26,348 nt of DNA from Faecalicoccus sp. (GCA_017941505.1 JAGAWH010000212.1:1-26348), one strand, 5' to 3'. Positions 1-8,410 are shown, numbered from the stretch's first letter. Notes: generated by a model from the letters alone, not told the origin. Numbers and translations are program-made.

Positions 1-1
1 G

Positions 2-88
2 AGGGCATGGACCGGCAAAGAATATGAGGCGGAAAATTTCATCCTGATGGATATACGATCGATGAAATTTCCGCCTAAATTATTTTGA
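2..88 (+). CDS. Possible C-terminal end of an upstream gene (partial)
   Basis: A frame is open from the left edge for 28 codons and ends at TGA 86-88, reading ...WTGKEYEAENF...MKFPPKLF. The other two plus frames close sooner. I do not recognise the fragment. It does not resemble the C-terminus of a histidine kinase or response regulator, which are the usual upstream neighbours of BceAB-type pumps. It may be chance. Confidence 0.25.
   Translation, partial: RAWTGKEYEAENFILMDIRSMKFPPKLF
28..75. repeat. Inverted repeat near the left edge
   Basis: GGCGGAAAATTTCATC (28-43) is mirrored by GATGAAATTTCCGCC (61-75) with a single-base bulge and a 17-nt loop. It could be a transcription terminator overlapping the end of an upstream gene, as seen at other gene ends in this window. 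The following bases (TAAATTATTTTGA) are not a clean T-tract, so this is only a candidate hairpin. Confidence 0.45.
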
Positions 89-215
89 TAACGATACATC
101 CACAACTATTTTGTGAACTATTTAACTTACAATTGCCCTGATTTAGTATACGAATGAATTGAAAAGCGTATTTAGATATGACAAGATAATTATAATGATT
201 TGGAGGATGCGAAAT

Positions 216-980
216 ATGAGTATCTTAAATGTGATAAATGTTGAAAAGTATTACGGAAATAAAGGAAATCTTACAAAAGCTTTGGATAAAGTATCATTTA
301 CTATGGAAAAGGGAGAGTTTGCAGCCATAATGGGACCTTCCGGAAGCGGTAAGACAACGCTTTTAAACTGCATTTCTACGATTGATACCGTATCAAGCGG
401 GCAGATTATGATTGAAGGAAGCGATATTACGAAATTAAAGAAAGATAAGTTGAACCGATTTCGCAATGAGAAACTGGGCTTTATCTTCCAGGATTTTAAT
501 CTGTTAGATACAATGACCGCATATGAAAATATTGCCCTTGCCCTAACGATTCGCAACACAAAACCACAGCTGATTCAAAGGTCTGTCAAAAAGGTTGCCG
601 AACAGTTAAATATTAGTGATGTTCTTCAAAAATATCCGTATCAGATGTCCGGCGGTCAGAAACAGCGGGTTGCGGCTGCCAGAGCCATTGTGACTGATCC
701 TGCCCTGGTACTTGCCGATGAGCCAACCGGCGCACTGGATTCAAAATCATCTCAGATGCTCCTAAACCGTTTTGAGTATCTGAACGACCAGCTCGGTGCA
801 ACAATTTTGATGGTTACCCACGATAGTTTTTCGGCAAGCTATGCATCTCGTGTAATTTTCTTAAAAGACGGAAAAATCTATGATGAGATTCACAAAGGAT
901 CTATGAATCGTGAATATTTCTATGATCAGATTCTCAACATGGGTGCAAAATTATCAGGAGATTTCAGCTATGTTGATTAA
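216..980 (+). CDS. ABC transporter ATP-binding protein, BceA/FtsE-like
   Basis: This is the ATPase subunit of a MacB/BceA-type ABC transporter, which powers its partner permease from the cytoplasmic face of the membrane. In 254 residues it has a Walker A GPSGSGKTT (40-48), the signature SGGQ (145-148), a Walker B ending in D168-E169, and the switch His H202 in VTHD. This start is preferred over the in-frame ATG at 159 because GGAGG at 202-206 is well spaced from ATG 216 and the family begins about here. Its last 11 bases overlap the start of the permease gene, so the two are very likely co-transcribed and translationally coupled. BceA-family pumps usually act in resistance to, or sensing of, antimicrobial peptides that target the cell wall. 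That role is inferred from family and partner. No two-component system is present in this window. Confidence 0.93.
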   Translation: MSILNVINVEKYYGNKGNLTKALDKVSFTMEKGEFAAIMGPSGSGKTTLLNCISTIDTVSSGQIMIEGSDITKLKKDKLNRFRNEKLGFIFQDFNLLDTMTAYENIALALTIRNTKPQLIQRSVKKVAEQLNISDVLQKYPYQMSGGQKQRVAAARAIVTDPALVLADEPTGALDSKSSQMLLNRFEYLNDQLGATILMVTHDSFSASYASRVIFLKDGKIYDEIHKGSMNREYFYDQILNMGAKLSGDFSYVD

Positions 981-3900
981 TATTGCGCTAAAGAATATTA
1001 AAAACAGCTTGCGTGATTTCTCCATCTATTTCTATACGCTGGTCATTGGAATATCGATTTTCTACTCTTTTAATGCGATCAGCACCCAGACAGATATGAT
1101 GGAGCTTGTCGGTCAAAGAGGCCGTCTGGCTGAATTATTAAATGCCGGACTATCAGCCATCAGTATCTTTGTATCTATTGTATTAGGCTTGTTGATTGTA
1201 TATTCCAATCGGTTTTTGATGAAAAGACGCAGCAAAGAATTCGGAATCTATATGGTGCTTGGCATGAGCAAGCGAAAGGTTTCCGGTATTTTGTTTTATG
1301 AGACATTAATTACCGGGCTCGCATCCCTTTTTGTGGGTATACTCATTGGAATCGGAATATCCCAGCTGATGGGAATGCTGGTGTTCCAGCTTTTTGGAAT
1401 GGAAATTGATGCCTTTCATATTACCGTATCACTCGCAGCTGTTATTAAGACAATCATTTATTTTCTTTTGATGCATCTGGTTACGATTCTGTTAAGCAGC
1501 CATGCTGTCGGAAAAATGAAATTAATTGATCTTCTTCAAACGGAAAGAAAGACCGAACAGGTAAAACTAAAAAATCCGCTTTTATGTATCTTAGTATTTA
1601 TGATCGGATGCATTATGCTGGCAGTTTCCTATTTTGCGATAGGGTCCAATCCCCGTGCCATTACACCGGGTTTGTTGACGATACTTATTTTTATCGGTTC
1701 GATTGCGACCTTCTTTGTGTTCTGGTCTGCATCGGGATTGATGTTACGGATTGTGCAGTCTATAAAAGGGTTGTATTATCGCGGACTCAACAGTTTTACC
1801 TTCCGCCAGATTTCCAGCAAGATCAATACCATTGTGTTTACTTTAACCATTGTTTGTTTGATGTTGTTCTTTACGATCTGCACATTAACAACGGCGTTTT
1901 CTTTACGTTCCGGTATGCAGAGCACGATCGCTCAAATCCCTGCGGATTTTGAGATTCGACATCAGGAAATAACGGTTTTTGATGAAGCACCGTATTTTGA
2001 TGATATAGTGGAGCGATATGCTGCCTATGATTATGATTTAACCGAAAATTTTAGGGATTATGTGCATTTTCATACCTACTATGATTCTTCAATCGATATG
2101 CCTGCATTCGTTCAAAACAGTGCCGACCTCTACTTATCGAACCGTTTTATAGAGATCATCCGTTTGTCGGATTATAACAGCGCAATGAATCTTTATCAAA
2201 GAGATCCTTTAGAACTTGATGATGATGAGTTTGTAGTATTGTGTACCTATCAGAATAATCTGCCCATCTATGAAAAAGGGCTCAAGCAGGATCCGAGTGC
2301 GGTAATTTTTGGACATGCATTACATTCAAAATATCCGTATGCCTTACAGTCCGGGGTGGAAATTACCGGTGCCGGAATGAATACGGGAATGATTGTGGTT
2401 GCAGATTCCGTTGTCGATGAAGCATATGCCGCCAACGATTTGTTCATCGGAAATTATCGCTTGGATGAGAATACGGATGTAAATGATATAGAAGCTGCCT
2501 GCATCTCTCAAAAGGATGCCGTAGACCAGAGAATATGGGATGACAATGACAGAGGCATCATAGATCATCAATACAATATTCGTCTTTTCACAAAGCTGGA
2601 GATTACCGAAAGCACAATAGGATCCGGAGCCATGATTACTATATTAGGCTTGTATCTAGGTATTGCATTCCTGGTGGCGAGCGGGGCTGTTCTTGCCTTA
2701 CGGGAACTTACAGACAGGGTTGACAGTGTCTTCCGCTATGAAACGCTTCGAAAAATCGGAGCTGAAGAAAAAGATATTCATAAATCGATGGTCATGCAGA
2801 CTTTTATTGTGTTCTTTTTCCCACTGCCTGTCGCCGGTATTCATTCCATATTCGGCATGAAGATGGCTCACAGCTTTATAACATTATTTAGTACGGAAAC
2901 ATCGATTTGGCCTGTCGTTGGTGTGATTGCGATAATTCTTGGAATCTATGGAGGATATTTCTATATTACCTGTGCTTCCGGCAAACGGATCATTTCGCCC
3001 GATAGGGCCTCTAAAGATGCATCCATGAACAAAAAGAGTGTACTCAAAGCAGCGTTAGCTTTGGGCGTCGTTTTGATTTCCATAGCTGCCTTGATCATCA
3101 CAACTATGGGTAAAAATGAGTATCGAAGCGGAACACCATGGATTGATCCGGATATCGATGGTGTCGTAACAAGAAACATGGAAACAAATCCAAAAGAGAA
3201 CTTTGCGCTATATGTGAATAAGGATTCTATCCTGGATTTGACAATACCGGAAGGCTATACTTCTGCAGGTACATTTACAGATGCCGCAATTGCCGGAGTT
3301 AATGATGTCAATGCGCTTTTCCAATCGGAAAGACCGGAAGATCATGATGCCAGACTGGCCTATGATTTATATTGGCTGATCAATGATTGGGATACTCGAA
3401 ATGAACTGGGAGTAGCTCCGCTTCAGAAAATGATTGAACAGGTAGAAAAGATTTCTTCTGTGGATGAATTATCTGCGTATTTTGTCACAAATCCATATGA
3501 AGAGCGTATAGGATCTTTATGGGGATATGGCATATCTCCGGATTTGGAGGACTCCAGCCGCTATGTCATCAATATTACTCCAAGAAATCTTTTGTTGGGG
3601 GATACAAGTGAATACGACAACATATCACAGGATGGTCTTCAAACAAAACAGGCTTTCTCTAAATTGACAACGAAGGTTCTTGGAAGAATGGGTTACAGTG
3701 AAGATGAAGCACAGCAGAAGTTTGAGAATCATATTGCATTTGAGGCTATGCTGGCACCGGCTGTGCCGACCTATGAAGAAAAAAGTCGACCGAATTTCAT
3801 GGCACATTGTAACAATCATTATACCCGTGATATGTTGATGGAAGCCGAAATGAATTTACCGATTTTGGAACAAATAGAACAGACAGACGGTTATCCTGAG

Positions 3901-5085
3901 GCTGATGACTACGTAGTCCAATGGCCGGTATATCTTGAAAAACTCAATGAAATTTATACAGATGAAAATCTTGTGTTGATGAAAGACTATTTGATCATTG
4001 AAAGTATCATCAAAAATGCCTCATCTCTTGATGAACAGTGTTATCAGTGGGATAAAGAGTGTCAGAAAGAAATGTTTGGCTTTGAAGAAGACGGAGATTT
4101 CAGCACGGAAGCTGCAGAAATTGTACAGGGTATGATCAAATGGCCGGTTGCCAAATTGTATACGGAAACATATCTGACGGAAAACGAAAAGAATCAAGTG
4201 AGCGAGATGGTAGATGGAATCATTGAAGCTTATCATCAAATTATTATGGAAGCGGATTTCTTATCGGAGACAACCCGCTCCCTGGCGATTGAAAAGCTTG
4301 AGAGTATTCAAAAACATATCTTATATCCTGATGATTGGGAAGCCTACAGTTGTGAAGAAATGAATTTTGCGGGTGTTGAAGAAGGCGGTAATTATTGGGA
4401 TGCTCAAAAAGAAATTGCCCGCTGCAATCGAGTTAAGGATATTGAAAACTATATGCAGCCGGTCAATAAAGATGAATGGTCTTCTACACCGCAGACATGT
4501 AACTGTTTCTATGATCCGCAAACCAACAGTATCTATATTTTAGGGGCCTATCTTCGTGGCATCGGATATGATGAATCAATGTCAATCGAAGAATTATATG
4601 CATATTATGGTACTGCAGTGGCGCATGAAATATCGCATGCTTTTGATGTGAAGGGTTCTCAATTTGATAAGGATGGCAATATGGTCAACTGGTGGGAGGA
4701 TGCCGATTTAGAAACTTTCCGAAAGAAAAATGATAAGATGGCTGCCTACTACAATGCGATTCATCCGTATCAAGGTTTAAGCTTGAGAGGGGCTTCTATG
4801 ACAGGAGAAGCTACGGCTGATATGGCAGGCATGAAGTGTATTCTTCTTATGTCACATAATCTTCCAGATTTTGATTATGATTTGTTCTTTAGATCCTTTG
4901 CCAGCCTCTGGCTGACAAAGGAAAATGTCCAGGCAGCTAAACTACGTGTGGACGATCCGCACCCAATGCCATATCTTCGTATAAATGTCACGCTGCAGCA
5001 GTTTGATGAATTTTTGGAGTGCTACGATATTCATGAAGGGGATGGTATGTATCTTGCCAAAGAGGATCGTATTAATATCTGGTAA
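970..5085 (+). CDS. FtsX/BceB-like ABC permease fused to M13 (neprilysin-type) zinc metallopeptidase
   Basis: This is one uninterrupted 1371-residue protein. Residues 1 to about 690 are a BceB-like permease with about ten membrane segments: TM1 near 17-36, a large outer domain between TM7 and TM8, and three TMs after it. A short basic cytoplasmic linker follows, then an extra TM at 691-713, then a full M13 peptidase at about 735-1371. The peptidase retains the substrate-binding NCFY (N1178), zinc motif HEISH (H1219, E1220, H1223), GEATAD giving the third ligand E1280 and D1284, and the family-typical end EDRINIW. The predicted topology puts the peptidase outside the cell. The ATG at 970 follows CAGGAG (954-959) and overlaps the ATPase gene by 11 bases. 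BceB permeases normally end near residue 650, and M13 peptidases are normally separate secreted proteins, so the fusion is unusual. A plausible role is cleavage of an extracellular peptide at the pump; the substrate is unknown. Confidence 0.9.
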   Translation: MLINIALKNIKNSLRDFSIYFYTLVIGISIFYSFNAISTQTDMMELVGQRGRLAELLNAGLSAISIFVSIVLGLLIVYSNRFLMKRRSKEFGIYMVLGMSKRKVSGILFYETLITGLASLFVGILIGIGISQLMGMLVFQLFGMEIDAFHITVSLAAVIKTIIYFLLMHLVTILLSSHAVGKMKLIDLLQTERKTEQVKLKNPLLCILVFMIGCIMLAVSYFAIGSNPRAITPGLLTILIFIGSIATFFVFWSASGLMLRIVQSIKGLYYRGLNSFTFRQISSKINTIVFTLTIVCLMLFFTICTLTTAFSLRSGMQSTIAQIPADFEIRHQEITVFDEAPYFDDIVERYAAYDYDLTENFRDYVHFHTYYDSSIDMPAFVQNSADLYLSNRFIEIIRLSDYNSAMNLYQRDPLELDDDEFVVLCTYQNNLPIYEKGLKQDPSAVIFGHALHSKYPYALQSGVEITGAGMNTGMIVVADSVVDEAYAANDLFIGNYRLDENTDVNDIEAACISQKDAVDQRIWDDNDRGIIDHQYNIRLFTKLEITESTIGSGAMITILGLYLGIAFLVASGAVLALRELTDRVDSVFRYETLRKIGAEEKDIHKSMVMQTFIVFFFPLPVAGIHSIFGMKMAHSFITLFSTETSIWPVVGVIAIILGIYGGYFYITCASGKRIISPDRASKDASMNKKSVLKAALALGVVLISIAALIITTMGKNEYRSGTPWIDPDIDGVVTRNMETNPKENFALYVNKDSILDLTIPEGYTSAGTFTDAAIAGVNDVNALFQSERPEDHDARLAYDLYWLINDWDTRNELGVAPLQKMIEQVEKISSVDELSAYFVTNPYEERIGSLWGYGISPDLEDSSRYVINITPRNLLLGDTSEYDNISQDGLQTKQAFSKLTTKVLGRMGYSEDEAQQKFENHIAFEAMLAPAVPTYEEKSRPNFMAHCNNHYTRDMLMEAEMNLPILEQIEQTDGYPEADDYVVQWPVYLEKLNEIYTDENLVLMKDYLIIESIIKNASSLDEQCYQWDKECQKEMFGFEEDGDFSTEAAEIVQGMIKWPVAKLYTETYLTENEKNQVSEMVDGIIEAYHQIIMEADFLSETTRSLAIEKLESIQKHILYPDDWEAYSCEEMNFAGVEEGGNYWDAQKEIARCNRVKDIENYMQPVNKDEWSSTPQTCNCFYDPQTNSIYILGAYLRGIGYDESMSIEELYAYYGTAVAHEISHAFDVKGSQFDKDGNMVNWWEDADLETFRKKNDKMAAYYNAIHPYQGLSLRGASMTGEATADMAGMKCILLMSHNLPDFDYDLFFRSFASLWLTKENVQAAKLRVDDPHPMPYLRINVTLQQFDEFLECYDIHEGDGMYLAKEDRINIW

Positions 5086-5089
5086 TAAA

Positions 5090-5120
5090 AAGGATGTTCG
5101 AATTTGAACATCCTTGTTTT
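5090..5120. terminator. Bidirectional terminator between the ABC-M13 gene and porB
   Basis: The stem AAGGATGTTC (5090-5099) / GAACATCCTT (5106-5115) has a 6-nt loop, with GTTTTATT after it on the plus strand and TTTTTATTA after it on the minus strand. It separates two convergent transcription units. Confidence 0.85.
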
Positions 5121-5121
5121 A

Positions 5122-6057
5122 TTATACATTTTCGCACTTAGATAATAAGTTTTCCCATTGTTCATCAACATACTGCTGGGCAGCTTCAATGGTCCATTCA
5201 TTGCCCGGTTTGAAGCAGTGTTTGAAACGTCCCTGCATCTTCATAAATTCTTCAACAGGTAATTTCTTGCGTGGACGGTAACTTAAATACCACTTGCCAT
5301 CGATGATTTCATATAACGGCCATACGCAGGTTTCCACTGCCATCTTTGTGATTTCCGGTAATAAGTGTGCCGGATATTGCCATCCGCGGGGACATGGTGC
5401 CAGTACATTGACAAAACACGGTCCTTCGGTATAAATAGCTTTATGAGCCTTTTCATGGAAGTCTTTAAAGTTTCCAAGGAATGTTGTCTGGGCAACATAA
5501 GGAAGGTGATGACTTGCCATGATTTCCGTTAAGTTTTTCTTGTTTTGTTTTTTACCGGTAGAAACAGAGCCTGCCGGTGTAGTGGTAGCTGAGGCAAAAC
5601 GCGGGGTAGAAGAAGAGCGCTGGATACCGGTATTCATATACGCTTCGTTATCGTAACAGAAATAAGTCATATCATGACCTCTTTCCATAGCGCCGGATAA
5701 GGACTGGAAGCCGATATCGTAGGTTCCGCCGTCTCCTCCGATGGTTAAGAATTTATAATCATCTTTAATTTTGCCTTTACGCTTTAATACTTTATAAGCA
5801 GCTTCTACACCGCCTGCAGTGGCTGACGCATTTTCAAATGCTGAGTGAATATAGCTGTCTTCCCAAGAAGTGAATGGGTATTGGAAGGAAGATACTTCTA
5901 AGCATCCGGTCGCATTGATCACAACGGCTTTATCACCTTCATCGAGTGCACGCATCATGGCACGGCAGCAGATACCGGCTCCGCATCCGGCACATAAACG
6001 ATGTCCCGGTGTAAAGCGTTCCGGTTTACTTAATTCTTTACGTAAGCTGTAAGCCAT
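5122..6057 (-). CDS. porB: Pyruvate/2-oxoacid:ferredoxin oxidoreductase, beta (TPP-binding) subunit
   Basis: This is the catalytic thiamine-diphosphate subunit of a four-subunit ferredoxin-linked 2-oxoacid oxidoreductase, which interconverts 2-oxoacid + CoA + oxidised ferredoxin with acyl-CoA + CO2 + reduced ferredoxin in the cytoplasm. In 311 residues it has PGHRLCAGCG near the N-terminus (C22, C25, part of the [4Fe-4S] site), the TPP/Mg motif GDGGT starting at G108 with N137 downstream, and NEAYMNTGIQRSS, typical of pyruvate-type beta chains. The ATG at 6057 is chosen over the upstream in-frame ATG at 6132 because AAGGAGG lies about 10 nt before it, homology begins there, and the longer form would overlap porA by about 70 bases. 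The gene starts 1 nt after the porA stop. It is last in the operon, before a bidirectional terminator. Substrate specificity (pyruvate or a branched-chain 2-oxoacid) cannot be settled by motif alone. Confidence 0.92.
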   Translation of the reverse strand: MAYSLRKELSKPERFTPGHRLCAGCGAGICCRAMMRALDEGDKAVVINATGCLEVSSFQYPFTSWEDSYIHSAFENASATAGGVEAAYKVLKRKGKIKDDYKFLTIGGDGGTYDIGFQSLSGAMERGHDMTYFCYDNEAYMNTGIQRSSSTPRFASATTTPAGSVSTGKKQNKKNLTEIMASHHLPYVAQTTFLGNFKDFHEKAHKAIYTEGPCFVNVLAPCPRGWQYPAHLLPEITKMAVETCVWPLYEIIDGKWYLSYRPRKKLPVEEFMKMQGRFKHCFKPGNEWTIEAAQQYVDEQWENLLSKCENV

Positions 6058-6058
6058 A

Positions 6059-7258
6059 CTAGAATACCTCCTTTTGGTTGGAGCGCTGACCCATATGGAT
6101 GTAGTGCTGGCCAACTTCACCGGTTTCAACAATCTTCATCAAATAGTTATATACCTTTTCTATATCGTTAACTGTCACATCACGTCCGGCAAGACCATAT
6201 ACAATATCGATCATCTTTGGACGTGTTTCTAAATTAAACATGGCTCCTGCAGTCTCTGCATAAAGCGGTCCGCCGCAGCCATTATAACCTTCGGATTTAT
6301 CCATGATCGCTACTGCCTTGCAGTGTTTGAGTGCTGCTGCGATTTCTTCAGCAGGGAATGGTCTAAATACGCGTAATTTCAACAGACCAACCTTATGACC
6401 GTTTGCACGCATTGTATCAATGCATGCCTTGGCAGTACCGGCAGTTGAGCCGATCACTACAATCGCATATTCGGCATCGTCTAATTTATAATCTTCAAAG
6501 AATCCGTATTTACGACCGAATGTCTTTTCAAAATCAGCAGCTACATCTAAGATAGCTTTTTTGGCATTTTTCATCGCTTCAGCCTGCTGTACCTTATGTT
6601 CCATACAATATGGAGCGGTATCATACGGTCCGACAGCTAGTGGATGATCACGACCGATTAAGGCATGTTCCGGATTGTATTCACCGACAAAGTTTTTTAC
6701 CGCTTCATCTTCTTCTAAAAGAATATTTTCTACGGCATGGGATGTGATAAAACCATCCTGGCAGATCATGATCGGAAGACGTACATCCGGTGTTTCCGAG
6801 ATGCGCATAGCCTGTAAATAGTTATCGTAAGCTTCCTGGTTGTTCTCGGAATAGATCTGAATCCATCCGGAATCTCTTGCCCCCATGGAATCGGAATGAT
6901 CGTTGTTGATGTTGATCGGTCCTGTCAGGGTACGGTTAACACAGGCAAGGGTAATCGGTAAGCGGGAAGAGGCTGCTACATAAAGCACCTCATACATAAA
7001 GGCTAGTCCTGCAGAAGAGGTTGCGGTAACAGCTCTGGCACCGGCAGCAGAAGCACCGATACAGGTGGACATAGAAGAGTGTTCGCTTTCTACGGTTACG
7101 TATTCGGTATCCACTTCACCGTTGGCAACATATTGGGCAAAATATTGCGGAATCTCAGTCGATGGTGTGATTGGGAAGGCCGCAAATACATCCGGATTGA
7201 TCTGACGCATTGCGTAGGCAACAGCTTCGTTACCGGATAAACGTTCTCTAAAACTCAT
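6059..7258 (-). CDS. porA: Pyruvate/2-oxoacid:ferredoxin oxidoreductase, alpha subunit
   Basis: This 399-residue alpha subunit begins MSFRERLSGNEAVAYAMRQ and carries the substrate-side PITPSTEIPQ motif (about 30-39) and NNDHSDSMGARDSGWIQIY (about 117-135), both characteristic of PorA-type chains. With PorB it forms the TPP active site and contributes the CoA/transketolase domains. The start overlaps the porD stop as TAATG (stop at 7260-7258, ATG at 7258-7256), indicating translational coupling. The sequence resembles pyruvate synthase most, but the isoleucine T-box in front of the operon makes 2-oxobutyrate or 3-methyl-2-oxopentanoate worth considering. Confidence 0.92.
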   Translation of the reverse strand: MSFRERLSGNEAVAYAMRQINPDVFAAFPITPSTEIPQYFAQYVANGEVDTEYVTVESEHSSMSTCIGASAAGARAVTATSSAGLAFMYEVLYVAASSRLPITLACVNRTLTGPININNDHSDSMGARDSGWIQIYSENNQEAYDNYLQAMRISETPDVRLPIMICQDGFITSHAVENILLEEDEAVKNFVGEYNPEHALIGRDHPLAVGPYDTAPYCMEHKVQQAEAMKNAKKAILDVAADFEKTFGRKYGFFEDYKLDDAEYAIVVIGSTAGTAKACIDTMRANGHKVGLLKLRVFRPFPAEEIAAALKHCKAVAIMDKSEGYNGCGGPLYAETAGAMFNLETRPKMIDIVYGLAGRDVTVNDIEKVYNYLMKIVETGEVGQHYIHMGQRSNQKEVF

Positions 7259-7566
7259 TATTCATGCACCACCTTTTCCATGCGGATGGCCTGAAACGGA
7301 CAGGCATTCCAGCAGATACCACAGCCCTTGCAGTGGTCATAATCAAAATCAGTACGTTTTCCGTCTACAACCGGAATCGATGAATCTGGGCAGAAAGGCA
7401 CACACATTAAACATTGTTTACATTTATCCTGCATCCATACCGGTACATCGCTTCGCCATTCACCGGTCTTGGTCATGCGGGCGGTTCCGCCTTCGTAGAT
7501 TTCACCACCCGGTGTCATTTCCTGCCATGGTGAATTTTCATGGATGTCTTTTGCGCTAATACTCAT
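7258..7566 (-). CDS. porD: 2-oxoacid:ferredoxin oxidoreductase, delta (2x[4Fe-4S] ferredoxin) subunit
   Basis: A 102-residue ferredoxin-like subunit that relays electrons from the TPP site to external ferredoxin. Two complete CxxCxxCxxxCP motifs bind two [4Fe-4S] clusters: C49, C52, C55, C59 and C79, C82, C85, C89. The N-terminal 45 residues are the usual PorD extension (WQEMTPGGEI...GTARMTKTGEWRS), which distinguishes it from a free ferredoxin. TAATG overlaps join it to porG upstream and porA downstream. Confidence 0.93.
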   Translation of the reverse strand: MSISAKDIHENSPWQEMTPGGEIYEGGTARMTKTGEWRSDVPVWMQDKCKQCLMCVPFCPDSSIPVVDGKRTDFDYDHCKGCGICWNACPFQAIRMEKVVHE

Positions 7567-8144
7567 TATCCGCGTACCTCCCTCATGGATTGGATCAAAC
7601 AGTTCATATTTCCTTCGATAACCTGCGGTTTTGTCGCAAATTTATGATGGAAGGAATCCTGCATATCGGCAATAAACTGACCGGTATCCAATACACCGCT
7701 GATTTTTACAATTCCTGCTAACATCGGGGTATTCGGGAAATATCGTCCTAAATATTTTTCCGAAATACTGCGGGCATCCACAGTATAGACTTTTCCGGTG
7801 TAGCCGTTTAGTTTGTCACGTAACTGGTCCGGGGCTTTCGGTGAATTGATCAAAATACCGCCTTCCGGACTCAATCCTTTTGTGACATCAACACTGTCAA
7901 GTAAGGATTCATCAACGACTACCACATAATCCGGATCGTAGATATTGGAATGAATCGTGCACGGAACATCACTGATGCGGTTATACGCTGTGATCGGTGC
8001 GCCCATACGTTCCGGTCCGTATTCAGGGAATCCCTGTACATATTTTCCGGATGCGAATGCAGCATCAGCTAACAGTAAACAGGCTGTCTTAGCGCCCTGT
8101 CCACCACGGCCGTGCCATCGGATTTCTACCATTTGTTTGTTCAT
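7566..8144 (-). CDS. porG: 2-oxoacid:ferredoxin oxidoreductase, gamma subunit
   Basis: A 192-residue gamma subunit, first gene of the operon. It has the family hallmark IRWHGRGGQGAKTACLLLA (about 8-26), followed by GFPEYGPERMGAPITAYNRIS, characteristic of PorG/VorG chains. GGAGGAAGG lies just before ATG 8144. The gene begins 26 nt after the T-box terminator, so the leader controls the whole porGDAB operon. The order gamma-delta-alpha-beta is that of archaeal and some bacterial four-subunit enzymes. Many Firmicutes instead carry a single-chain pyruvate:ferredoxin oxidoreductase. Confidence 0.92.
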   Translation of the reverse strand: MNKQMVEIRWHGRGGQGAKTACLLLADAAFASGKYVQGFPEYGPERMGAPITAYNRISDVPCTIHSNIYDPDYVVVVDESLLDSVDVTKGLSPEGGILINSPKAPDQLRDKLNGYTGKVYTVDARSISEKYLGRYFPNTPMLAGIVKISGVLDTGQFIADMQDSFHHKFATKPQVIEGNMNCLIQSMREVRG

Positions 8145-8169
8145 TTTCCTTCCTCCATTTGAACTAAAT

Positions 8170-8404
8170 AAAAAAGCCTTCGTCCCCTAAGGACGAAAGC
8201 TATTCGTTTCGTATACCACCTTTTAGACTGCATTCTATCAAATGCGCTTCTTTTAACGGGGAAAACCGTCAGTGCTTACTTTTATTTTCAGCCTGCAGCT
8301 CCGGAGTGATATTCAAGACCACACATTGTATCGATTTTCACCAAACATCGACTCTCTGTGACTTTGTTGTGGAATTTACTGTCTCCATCTTTGCCTTTGG
8401 ATAT
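8170..8404 (-). ncRNA. T-box leader (tRNA-Ile type, ATC specifier) of porGDAB
   Basis: On the minus strand a leader of about 235 nt has T-box anatomy. The basal helix of Stem I pairs GGAG (8386-8383) with CTCC (8306-8303). The loop-E AGTA is at 8380-8377. A helix CCACA/TGTGG lies above the specifier loop. An apical hairpin TCGAT/ATCGA encloses TTTGGTGAAA. The specifier ATC lies at 8310-8308, followed by the expected A. Downstream, AAGG-[TGGTAT]-ACGAAA pairs with TTTCGT-CCTT to form the antiterminator with its tRNA-acceptor bulge. The competing terminator is GCTTTCGTCC-TTAG-GGGACGAAGGC-TTTTT (8200-8170). By established T-box mechanism, uncharged tRNA would permit read-through into porG. Lining this leader up with the pheS T-box in this window puts ATC exactly where that one has TTC (Phe). 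Confidence 0.85.
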
Positions 8405-8410
8405 GGTGTT

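Noticed and set aside
94..215. Strong promoter for the ABC operon
   Set aside because: TATA-like boxes exist but none has an acceptable -35 at 16-18 nt; I cannot support one.
251..559. Antisense ORF inside the ABC ATPase gene (and similar antisense ORFs throughout)
   Set aside because: No ribosome site, no recognisable domain, and it mirrors a well-supported coding frame.
5122..8144. Indolepyruvate or 2-oxoglutarate oxidoreductase
   Set aside because: Four separate subunits with PorD-type N-terminus and PorA-type NNDHSD motif fit pyruvate/branched-chain enzymes better; IorA is a single large fused alpha-beta chain.
8305..8314. Tyr (TAT), Asn (AAT) or His (CAC) as specifier of the por T-box
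   Set aside because: Only ATC is directly followed by the expected A, abuts the basal helix at the right distance and aligns with TTC in the pheS leader.
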